Source of the DNA: Giesbergeria sp.
GTDB taxonomy: Bacteria > Pseudomonadota > Gammaproteobacteria > Burkholderiales > Burkholderiaceae_C
Reading direction: 5' to 3'
DNA length: 12,954 nt
Assembly (NCBI GenBank): GCA_017987055.1
Contig: JAGNUJ010000040.1
Location: 1 to 12,954 of the forward strand
The notes beneath the pieces are model-generated. The model saw nothing but the letters and a program-made list of their open reading frames with translations, was not told where the DNA came from and ran no database searches. Both the position numbers and the translations under genes were made by a program. Each line of letters begins with the position of its first letter. The first letter of the stretch is position 1. Positions 7,101 through 12,954 of the stretch are shown here, in pieces.

Positions 7101-7469
7101 TCACATTTTAAAAGAAGGGGCTGAGCCTTTACTCAGCAGCTCATCGGCTACCGCCTCGTACACCACTTGGCGCACCACGGATTCAACTTCTTCGCGCAAC
7201 CGGGGCAGGACTGAGCGAGTTTGCTCTTGTACCACCGTCGCAATCGCATCGCGCAAGCGCTGCTCCAATCCCACATCAACACGCTGCATGACGCGGTGAA
7301 CCAACATCTCCTCAAAGCCATCAGGAATGACCAACTGAGGCAATACTGGCGCAGGCGTTGGCGCAGCCTCCAGTGCTGGCGGCAATGGCACAGCGCTGGC
7401 ATCGGGGACTACCTCGGTCAGTGTGGGCACGAAGCGTGGTGGATTTCTGGGCGGCATAGGCGTGGACAT
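7101..7469 (-). CDS. Small conserved hypothetical protein, proline-rich N-terminus, third gene of the pepA-holC operon
   Basis: A 122-residue protein of unknown function. Residues 1-48 are rich in Pro and Ala (PMPPRNPPRF, then APTPAPVLP) and probably disordered. Residues about 50-113 form a continuous amphipathic, probably coiled-coil helix with alternating charges (MQRVDVGLEQRLRDAI, then LREEVESVVRQVV). There is no signal peptide or membrane segment. It begins 13 bases after the holC stop on the same strand and follows pepA-holC; I recall similar short proteins in this position in Comamonadaceae, which supports a real gene. A role linked to the chi subunit or replisome would be a guess from position only. 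It ends 20 bases before the IS remnant; the last residues (SKGSAPSFKM) may have been altered by that insertion or deletion. Confidence 0.7.
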   Translation of the reverse strand: MSTPMPPRNPPRFVPTLTEVVPDASAVPLPPALEAAPTPAPVLPQLVIPDGFEEMLVHRVMQRVDVGLEQRLRDAIATVVQEQTRSVLPRLREEVESVVRQVVYEAVADELLSKGSAPSFKM

Positions 7470-7482
7470 AAGAGGGCAATCT

Positions 7483-7920
7483 TCAGCTTTTTAAAACCAA
7501 ATCATGGCGCACGATGACATAGCCGCGCTGGGTGTAGTCGCGCCAGCGGCTGCGCGCTTGCTGACGATCCATCTCATCATGGGCGCTAACCACTTCAATA
7601 AGACGGGCAAAGTACTCAAAACCGGCGGGCACTTGATCGCCTAAATTGAGCAACACCTGCCGCCGTTGCTGCGGGGCTTGACTGGGATCAGGCAGCAGCC
7701 ATATCAGCGAAGCCTCTAGCACCTGCGCTGGACTGTCAGCGTGGGCGTGGGCGAGAAACTCTTGCGGTGCCAGCGCCCACAGCCGAGTGCTCAATGCATC
7801 CAGCGTCAGTGCTGGAGCAGCAATGACCAAAGGGTAGCCACTGCGCAGCATTTTTCGGGCAAAGCGGCAGGCATACGCCAGCTTGTCCGGCGCATTGAAG
7901 TGAAAAGCAACCTCAGTCAT
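7483..7920 (-). CDS. holC: DNA polymerase III subunit chi
   Basis: Chi is a clamp-loader accessory subunit that bridges the polymerase III holoenzyme (through psi) to single-strand DNA-binding protein during replication. The 145-residue protein starts MTEVAFHFNAPDKLAYACR and has the family's usual size and features: an N-terminal beta strand followed by a helix with paired Arg/Lys, a central LWALAPQEFLAHAHAD segment (48-62), the strand VLLNLGDQVP (89-98) and the terminal RSRWRDYTQRGY block (123-134). I chose ATG 7920, since earlier in-frame starts would overlap the 3' end of pepA and add non-homologous residues. It lies 13 bases after pepA and 13 before the next gene, so is probably translated from a shared mRNA. 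pepA-holC is a common gene pair in proteobacteria. Confidence 0.9.
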   Translation of the reverse strand: MTEVAFHFNAPDKLAYACRFARKMLRSGYPLVIAAPALTLDALSTRLWALAPQEFLAHAHADSPAQVLEASLIWLLPDPSQAPQQRRQVLLNLGDQVPAGFEYFARLIEVVSAHDEMDRQQARSRWRDYTQRGYVIVRHDLVLKS

Positions 7921-7933
7921 CACAGCCAGCGGC

Positions 7934-9484
7934 TTACTTGGTGCTGGTTTTGCGAGCGCCTGCTTTTTTGACGACTGGTGCCTTGGCAGCCACTTTAGGC
8001 ACAGCTTGGGTCTTGACCTTCGCTGGCGACAGCTTGGCCGGCACACCAGAGCCAGCCTGTAGCAAGTAATGCATCAGCAAACCAACCGGACGACCGGTCG
8101 CGCCCTTGGCCGCGCCACCTTTCCACGCCGTGCCGGCAATGTCCAAATGCGCCCACGGGAATTCGCCGACAAAACGTTGCAAAAACTTGGCGGCAGTGAT
8201 CGAGCCAGCCGGGCGACCAGCCACGTTAGCCACATCAGCAAAGTTGGTCTTCAGGCCTTCGGCGTACTCGTCGTCCAACGGCATACGCCAGCACGGGTCT
8301 TGCGCGCTTTCGCCTGCGGCCAGCAGCGCTTGCGCCAAGGCCTCATCGCTAGAGAACAAGCCGCTGCGCACACCACCGAGGGCAATCACGCAGGCGCCAG
8401 TCAGCGTAGCAATATCGACCACCGCAGCAGGCTTGAGGCCAGCAGCGTAGGTCAGCGCATCGCACAGCACCAGTCGGCCCTCGGCGTCGGTGTTCAAAAT
8501 TTCGATGGTTTGACCGCTCATGCTGGTCACCACATCACCGGGTTTGAGCGCGCGGCCATCGGGCATGTTTTCGCAAGCGGGGATCAGGCCAACGACGTTG
8601 ATGCTCGGCTGCAGCTCGGCCAGTGCGCGGAACACGCCCAGCACACTGGCAGCGCCGCACATATCAAACTTCATCTCGTCCATCTCCGCGCCCGGCTTGA
8701 GCGAAATGCCGCCCGAGTCAAAGGTAATGCCCTTGCCAATCAGCACGATGGGCGCTTGGGTTTTGGCAGCGCCGGTGTAGCGCAGCTCAATAAAACGCAG
8801 CGGCTCTTTGGAGCCTTGCGCCACCGCCATAAACGAGCCCATACCCAACTTGGCAACTTCCGCCGGCTCCATCACTTTGCATTGGATGCCAGCGTGCTTG
8901 GCCAAGCCTTTGGCGGCATCAGCCAACAGGGTTGGCGTGGCGTGGTTGCCGGGACGGTTGCCCCATTCGCGTGCAAATTCCACGCCCACGCTGACGGCAA
9001 CGCTGTGCTCAAACGCTTGCGTGACGGCAGCGGTGTCGGCCACGCCAATCACCACGCGGTTCAGCACCGAGGCTTCAGCTTTGGGCTTGGTGGTGGTGTA
9101 GACATAGCTGGCCTGCGCCACGGTTTGCACCGCTGCGGTCACCGCATCAGCCGAGGCTGCGCCGGCAAAGCACAGCACCGCCCGCTTGACCGAGGGCGCA
9201 CGCAACAGCGCCGCTGCCGCCTGCACACCAGCGCGCACACCGCGCGCATCGCCAGCGCCCACACCGACCAACAACACCCGCCGCGCCGCCACGCCAGCGG
9301 CTTGGTACAGCGACAGGCTTTGACCGGCTTTGGTCGTCAAATCAGCACTCTTGAGCGCCTGCGCCACGACGGCAGACAAAGCATCCGCGCCAGGCGTAAA
9401 GCCATCGGCCACCAGCAGCACCAACAGGTCACATTTTTCAGCAGCTGCCTTGGGCAACTCCAGCGTCTTTAAATCGAAGTTCAT
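7934..9484 (-). CDS. pepA: Leucyl aminopeptidase (M17 family) with a basic Ala/Lys-rich tail
   Basis: A cytoplasmic di-metal aminopeptidase that removes N-terminal residues from peptides; the E. coli homologue also binds DNA as a regulator and recombination accessory factor. The protein has 516 residues. The signature NTDAEGRL is at 331-338, and the metal and catalytic residues of M17 enzymes are in place: Lys251 and Asp256 (GKGITFDSGG), Lys263, Asp274 (KFDMCGAA), Asp333, Glu335 and Arg337. The start MNFDLKTLEL at 9484 has AAAGG eight bases upstream; an earlier in-frame ATG at 9526 would overlap lptF and is unlikely. Unusual is the tail after about residue 480: roughly 32 residues rich in Lys, Ala, Pro and Val (LSPAKVKTQAVPKVAAKAP and on), beyond the normal catalytic core. 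First gene of an operon with holC and a small protein, divergent from lptF with only 26 bases between. Confidence 0.95.
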   Translation of the reverse strand: MNFDLKTLELPKAAAEKCDLLVLLVADGFTPGADALSAVVAQALKSADLTTKAGQSLSLYQAAGVAARRVLLVGVGAGDARGVRAGVQAAAALLRAPSVKRAVLCFAGAASADAVTAAVQTVAQASYVYTTTKPKAEASVLNRVVIGVADTAAVTQAFEHSVAVSVGVEFAREWGNRPGNHATPTLLADAAKGLAKHAGIQCKVMEPAEVAKLGMGSFMAVAQGSKEPLRFIELRYTGAAKTQAPIVLIGKGITFDSGGISLKPGAEMDEMKFDMCGAASVLGVFRALAELQPSINVVGLIPACENMPDGRALKPGDVVTSMSGQTIEILNTDAEGRLVLCDALTYAAGLKPAAVVDIATLTGACVIALGGVRSGLFSSDEALAQALLAAGESAQDPCWRMPLDDEYAEGLKTNFADVANVAGRPAGSITAAKFLQRFVGEFPWAHLDIAGTAWKGGAAKGATGRPVGLLMHYLLQAGSGVPAKLSPAKVKTQAVPKVAAKAPVVKKAGARKTSTK

Positions 9485-9510
9485 AATTAGTACCTTTTTC
9501 TTTCGCGCCC

Positions 9511-10614
9511 ATGTTATTCGATTCATCTGTTCGCAAAGAGCTGGCGCGCGGCTTTGGCGCCACCTTGGTGGTGCTGGTCACCGTGGTCATGACCATGATG
9601 CTGATTCGCACCCTCGGTCAAGCCGCCCGTGGCAACGTCAATCCGTCCGACATTATTTTGGTGATGGCCTTTACCGTGCTCGGCCAGTTGCCGACCATTT
9701 TGTGCCTGAGCCTGTTTATCGCCATCGTCGCTGCGCTCTCGCGCATGTACCGCGACAGCGAAATGGTGATTTGGTTTGCCAGCGGCCAAGGCTTGGCCAG
9801 TTTGCTCGCTCCCCTGCTGCGCTTTGCGTGGCCGGTGTTGGTGGTGGTGACCGCGCTATCGTTGGTGGTCTGGCCGTGGGCGAACCAGCAAATCCAAGGC
9901 ATGCGCGCCCAATATGAACAGCGCAATGACATCGATCGCATTGCACCGGGCGAGTTTCAAGAATCGGCCAACGGCAGCCGGGTGTTCTTCATCGACAAAG
10001 AAAGCCCCGATCCACAAGGGGCGAACAACGTGTTTATTGCCGCCTCGCAGCCCACGGGCGAATCCGTCACCTCTGCCCGCAGTGCGCGACTGGAAGTGCG
10101 CCAGGGCGAGCGTTTTGTGATTTTGAACAATGGCCAGCGCGTCGAATCCTCCAGCGACAAACCCGGCCTCAAAATCAGCGAATTTACCGAATACGGCACG
10201 CTGCTCGAGCAATCGGGCGGCAGTAGCAGCGGCAGCGCCGACGCCGGCAACGTCAAAACCAGCAGCACTGCGCAATTGTTGGCACGACCTGACCCAACGT
10301 ATCAGGCGGAACTGGGCTGGCGCATCGGCTTGGCTTTGGCGGCGTTTAACTTTGTCGTGCTGGCGCTGGCGCTGTCGAGCGTCAACCCGCGTGCCAGCCG
10401 CAGCGCCAACTTGGTGTTTGCGCTGTTTGCTTTCATCGTTTATTACAACTTTATGGTGCTAGGACAAAGCTGGATTGGCGCAGGCAAAGTGCAATTACTG
10501 CCGTTTTTGCTGATGCTGCACGGCGGCATCTTGGCTTTTTCTGCCCTGTTGCTGACCGCACGGCACAACCATTGGTCGCTGCGCCCGTGGTGGCAACGCC
10601 GGAGAGCCGCATGA
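9511..10614 (+). CDS. lptF: LPS export ABC transporter permease LptF
   Basis: LptF pairs with LptG in the inner membrane; with the ATPase LptB they extract LPS from the membrane and pass it to LptC/LptA for transport to the outer membrane. The 367-residue protein has the YjgP/YjgQ layout: three N-terminal membrane segments (about 15-35, 50-77, 103-121), a periplasmic beta-jellyroll (about 125-262) and three C-terminal segments (about 268-288, 298-318, 329-349). The block SRMYRDSEMVIWFASG (77-92) is the typical cytoplasmic coupling region contacting LptB. The jellyroll contains a Ser/Gly-rich stretch (about 235-253). The start MLFDSSVRKELARGFG is the conserved one for the family in this group; no strong ribosome site precedes it. 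The stop overlaps the lptG start by ATGA, so the pair is translationally coupled. Confidence 0.94.
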   Translation: MLFDSSVRKELARGFGATLVVLVTVVMTMMLIRTLGQAARGNVNPSDIILVMAFTVLGQLPTILCLSLFIAIVAALSRMYRDSEMVIWFASGQGLASLLAPLLRFAWPVLVVVTALSLVVWPWANQQIQGMRAQYEQRNDIDRIAPGEFQESANGSRVFFIDKESPDPQGANNVFIAASQPTGESVTSARSARLEVRQGERFVILNNGQRVESSSDKPGLKISEFTEYGTLLEQSGGSSSGSADAGNVKTSSTAQLLARPDPTYQAELGWRIGLALAAFNFVVLALALSSVNPRASRSANLVFALFAFIVYYNFMVLGQSWIGAGKVQLLPFLLMLHGGILAFSALLLTARHNHWSLRPWWQRRRAA

Positions 10615-11714
10615 GCACTATTCGCCGCTTTATTTACCTCGAAATCGCCTCGGCGGTGCTGTTTGTCACGCTGGGATTTTTGGCGCTATTTTTCTTTTTC
10701 GATTTGGTCGACGAGCTGCGCTGGGTCGGGCGCAGCGGCGGCAGTTATCAGGCCTCGCACGCGATGCTGTTTGTGGCGCTGGTCATTCCCAGCCACTTGT
10801 ACGAACTGCTGCCGATCACGGTGCTCATTGGCACCATCTATGTCATGGCGCGCTTGGCGCAAAGCTCTGAATTCACTATTTTGCGCACCAGCGGCTTGGG
10901 ACCGGGAAAGGCGCTGGGGATGCTACTGACGCTAGGCGCAGCGTTTGTCTTGATAACTTTTGCCATCGGCGACTACGTCGCACCCTGGACCGACCGCGCC
11001 GCACAACTGGTCAAAGCACGCTCGCTGGGCCAAATCACTACTGGCTCTACCGGCGCTTGGCTCAAAGAGCGCCAAGGCGAGCATTCCTACGCTGTCAACG
11101 TGCGCGCAATTGGTGCCGACGGCCAAATGGACAACGTGCGTATTTTTGAATTTGATGGTGCCAGCCGCCTAACTGAGCAAATTCACGCCAGCAGTGCCCA
11201 ATTTGGCGCAGACAACACTTGGACGCTGCAGCAAGTGCGGCGCAGCAACTTTCACACCTATGCGACGGACGAACCCCGCGTCGAGCACCAGCAACTTCCT
11301 ATGCTGCGCTGGCCAACCAGCATCACCAGCGACATGGTCGCCGCCGCCGTACTGAAACCCGACCGCATGGCGACCATCGACCTGTTCCAGTACATCCGCC
11401 ACTTGGAGGCCAACGGCCAAGCCGCCCAGCGCTACGAAATCGAGTTCTGGCGCAAAGTGTTCTACCCGCTCAGCTGCTTGGTGATGGTGGTGCTGGCCTT
11501 GCCGTTTGCCTACCTGCACTTTCGCTCGGGCAGCGTCACCACCTATGTGTTTGGCGGCGTGATGGCCGGCATCAGCTTCTTTTTGCTCAACAACGTGTTT
11601 GGCTACGCCGGCAACCTGCAAAACTGGTCGCCGTGGCTCACCGCAGCGGCACCCGGCATGATTTATTCGCTGCTCTCACTGGGCGCGTTTGGCTGGCTGG
11701 TGCTCAAGCGCTGA
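10611..11714 (+). CDS. lptG: LPS export ABC transporter permease LptG
   Basis: Partner permease of LptF in the LptB2FG complex that powers LPS transport. It has 367 residues with the same design as LptF: membrane segments at about 12-32, 50-78 and 101-120, a periplasmic jellyroll at about 130-265, and three C-terminal segments (about 285-303, 310-329, 345-364). RLAQSSEFTILRTSG (81-95) is the cytoplasmic coupling region, and YEIEFWRKVFYPLSCLVMV (275-293) is a well-conserved LptG segment. I chose ATG 10611 because GGAGAG lies a few bases before it (10601-10606), it overlaps the lptF stop as ATGA, and MSTIRRFIYLEI is the usual beginning; an earlier in-frame start at 10572 would only add residues inside lptF. 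The next gene starts 30 bases downstream on the same strand. Confidence 0.95.
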   Translation: MSTIRRFIYLEIASAVLFVTLGFLALFFFFDLVDELRWVGRSGGSYQASHAMLFVALVIPSHLYELLPITVLIGTIYVMARLAQSSEFTILRTSGLGPGKALGMLLTLGAAFVLITFAIGDYVAPWTDRAAQLVKARSLGQITTGSTGAWLKERQGEHSYAVNVRAIGADGQMDNVRIFEFDGASRLTEQIHASSAQFGADNTWTLQQVRRSNFHTYATDEPRVEHQQLPMLRWPTSITSDMVAAAVLKPDRMATIDLFQYIRHLEANGQAAQRYEIEFWRKVFYPLSCLVMVVLALPFAYLHFRSGSVTTYVFGGVMAGISFFLLNNVFGYAGNLQNWSPWLTAAAPGMIYSLLSLGAFGWLVLKR

Positions 11715-11744
11715 CGACACTGAATCCCTTTTTTCTTCCGATGT

Positions 11745-12140
11745 ATGCAAAACACCAAAAATAACCACGGCATCGTTTTATTCGCCCACGGCTCGCGCGA
11801 CCCACTGTGGCGTGCGCCGATGGAGGCCGTGCGCCAACACATCGAAGCGCAATCGGCCGCAGCCGCCGTGCGCTGCGCATACCTCGAACTGTGCGCCCCC
11901 AACCTGCCCGACGCGGTGCAAGAGCTGCTCGCTGAAAGCGCCAGCCACAACACACACATCACCCATATCACCGTGGTGCCGATGTTTTTGGGCACCGGCA
12001 AACACGCGCGCGAAGACCTGCCGGTGCTGGTGCAAGCGCTGCGCAACGCCCATCCCAGCGTGCAGTTCCACATCCAGCCCGCCATCGGTGAAAACCCACG
12101 CATGACGGCACTGATGGCCGAAATTGCCAGCGAAATTTAG
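11745..12140 (+). CDS. Short-form sirohydrochlorin chelatase, CbiX family
   Basis: Predicted to insert Fe2+ (for siroheme) or Co2+ (for cobalamin) into sirohydrochlorin in the cytoplasm. At 131 residues it is the single-domain CbiX-S size, about half of a two-domain chelatase, and would work as a dimer. The N-terminal strand GIVLFAHGSRDP (9-20) carries the first metal/tetrapyrrole histidine, His15; the second conserved block VVPMFLGTGKHAREDLP (77-93) carries His87. ELCAPNLPDAV (48-58) matches the usual acidic segment. No Shine-Dalgarno sequence is visible before ATG 11745, and the start is supported mainly by family length. Its position just before a cysB-type regulator favours the siroheme/sulfite-reductase role over cobalamin synthesis, as no other cob gene is in view. 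Could be labelled cbiX or sirB; metal choice is undecided. Confidence 0.88.
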   Translation: MQNTKNNHGIVLFAHGSRDPLWRAPMEAVRQHIEAQSAAAAVRCAYLELCAPNLPDAVQELLAESASHNTHITHITVVPMFLGTGKHAREDLPVLVQALRNAHPSVQFHIQPAIGENPRMTALMAEIASEI

Positions 12141-12168
12141 ATTCCCGCCTCTTTAGACGATTGCAGCA

Positions 12169-12196
12169 TAATGCAGCGAATTTTTAGCTTGCATTA
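12169..12196 (+). promoter_or_regulatory. Inverted repeat/hairpin directly before the cysB start
   Basis: TAATGCA (12169-12175) and TGCATTA (12190-12196) are perfect inverted copies separated by 14 bases, ending three bases before the cysB ATG. An alternative pairing extends it to nine pairs (TAATGCAGC with GCT-GCATTA, one bulged T) with loop GAATTTTTA. A further TGCAGC copy sits at 12162-12167. It could be an operator for autoregulation by CysB (LysR regulators bind interrupted AT-rich dyads), or an RNA hairpin limiting access to the start codon, before which no Shine-Dalgarno motif is seen. Function is inferred from structure and place only. Confidence 0.4.
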
Positions 12197-12199
12197 GAT

Positions 12200-12954
12200 A
12201 TGAACCTGCACCAATTTCGTTTTGTTCAAGAGGCAGTGCGCCGCAATCTCAACCTGACCGAGGCGGCCAAAGCGCTGCACACCTCGCAGCCGGGCGTCTC
12301 CAAAGCCATCATTGAGCTAGAGGGCGAGCTGGGCATCGAAATTTTTGCGCGCCACGGCAAGCGTCTCAAGCGCGTGACCGAGCCGGGGCAGCACGTGCTC
12401 AAAAGCATTGAATTGATCATGCGCGAGGTCAGCAACTTAAAGCGCATCGGCGAGCAGTACAGCGCCCAAGACAGCGGCACCCTGAGCATTGCCACCACCC
12501 ACACCCAAGCGCGCTACGTGCTGCCGTTGCCGGTGGCCAAACTGCGCGAGGCCTACCCCAAAGTCAACGTCAGCCTGCACCAAACCACGCCCGACCAAGT
12601 GGCGCGCATGGTGATCGACGAGGTGGCCGAAATCGGCATAGCCACCGAATCGCTGGCCGCCTACCCCGAGCTGGTGACGCTGCCCTGCTACGAGTGGGAG
12701 CATGTGCTGGTGCTGCCGCCGAACCACCCGCTGGTGCAAAAAGAGCGCATCGGCCTCGACGACATTGCCCACGAGCCGCTCATCACCTACCACCCGTCGT
12801 TTACCGGGCGCGGCAAGATTGACGCCGCCTTTGCCGCGCGCCGCCTGCAGCCGCGCATTGCGCTGGAAGCCATCGACTCGGACGTCATCAAGACCTATGT
12901 GCGCCTCGGGCTGGGCATTGGCATCGTGGCGGAAATGGCGATGCGCGACGACCC
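12200..12954 (+). CDS. cysB: CysB-type LysR transcriptional regulator, cut by window edge
   Basis: CysB activates sulfate uptake and cysteine biosynthesis genes in response to acetylserine and is countered by sulfide or thiosulfate. The 251 residues in the window include the N-terminal winged helix-turn-helix (NLTEAAKALHTSQPGVSKAI, 18-37) and linker helix (to about 90), then most of the ligand-binding domain. The sulfate/inducer-binding residues known from Klebsiella CysB occur at the same numbers: Thr100, Thr102 and Gln103 in ATTHTQARY, Thr149 in ATE, and Thr202 in SFTGR. This separates it from generic LysR proteins, although Cbl is a close paralogue in enteric bacteria. The start ATG 12200 gives the canonical MNLHQFRFVQEAVRRN. 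About 60-75 C-terminal residues are missing at the window end. It lies 59 bases after the chelatase on the same strand. Confidence 0.92.
   Translation, partial: MNLHQFRFVQEAVRRNLNLTEAAKALHTSQPGVSKAIIELEGELGIEIFARHGKRLKRVTEPGQHVLKSIELIMREVSNLKRIGEQYSAQDSGTLSIATTHTQARYVLPLPVAKLREAYPKVNVSLHQTTPDQVARMVIDEVAEIGIATESLAAYPELVTLPCYEWEHVLVLPPNHPLVQKERIGLDDIAHEPLITYHPSFTGRGKIDAAFAARRLQPRIALEAIDSDVIKTYVRLGLGIGIVAEMAMRDD

Noticed and set aside
7921..8046. N-terminally extended holC starting inside pepA
   Set aside because: Extra residues are the pepA tail read in another frame and are unlike any chi subunit; ATG 7920 gives the normal size.
8069..9472. Long open frame of 467 codons on the plus strand, antisense to pepA
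   Set aside because: It mirrors a high-GC coding gene with full M17 catalytic motifs; the translation is rich in Arg, His and Gln, has no domain, and is a typical shadow frame.
12144..12172. CATAAT (12167-12172) as the -10 of cysB
   Set aside because: No -35 match at the right distance (CCCGCC there); it also overlaps the inverted repeat, which explains it equally well.
1..12954. CRISPR arrays, tRNA or rRNA genes, toxin-antitoxin or known defence genes
   Set aside because: I looked for regularly spaced repeats, tRNA-like cloverleafs and recognisable families on both strands and saw none; the TnpB remnant is the only piece related to RNA-guided nucleases and it is not intact.

Overview
The window looks like chromosome of a betaproteobacterium of the order Burkholderiales, most likely family Comamonadaceae. 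The basis is the GC-rich coding sequence, the protein families and their order (pgm-waaA; pepA-holC with a small proline-rich protein; divergent lptF-lptG; a small CbiX and a CysB-type regulator), and a short palindromic intergenic repeat of a kind I associate with that family. This comes from recognition and recall, not a database search.

Layout. 1-353 (minus): start of waaA, the Kdo transferase of lipid A assembly, cut by the window edge. 363-1751 (minus): phosphomannomutase/phosphoglucomutase, a likely operon with waaA. 1752-2002: divergent intergenic region with a 67-bp palindromic repeat. 2003-5815 (plus): a 1270-residue membrane sensor with five PAS domains, GGDEF and EAL. 5816-5970: AT-rich spacer with a terminator. 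5971-6990 (plus): a D-2-hydroxyacid dehydrogenase. 6991-7081 (minus strand): remnant of an IS200/IS605-type element (last residues of TnpB plus the right-end hairpin), directly abutting the dehydrogenase stop codon. 9484-7101 (minus): a tight operon pepA - holC - small hypothetical protein. 9511-11714 (plus): lptF-lptG, overlapping by ATGA. 11745-12140 (plus): a short-form sirohydrochlorin chelatase (CbiX type). 12200-end (plus): a CysB-type LysR regulator, cut by the window edge.

How the genes relate. Two blocks serve the outer membrane: Pgm and WaaA supply sugar phosphates and add Kdo to lipid A, and LptF/LptG form the membrane part of the LPS exporter. The chelatase and CysB fit cysteine biosynthesis, because assimilatory sulfite reductase needs siroheme. 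PepA and HolC are housekeeping. The PAS/GGDEF/EAL protein is an unlinked c-di-GMP signalling protein. The dehydrogenase, with AT-rich flanks and an IS remnant at its 3' end, is the most accessory-looking part.

I did not find a convincing new multi-gene system. The items most worth a second look are the TnpB/right-end remnant fused to the dehydrogenase stop, the ~250-residue repeating PAS architecture of the sensor, the inverted repeat just before cysB, the 67-bp palindromic element, and the basic tail of PepA.
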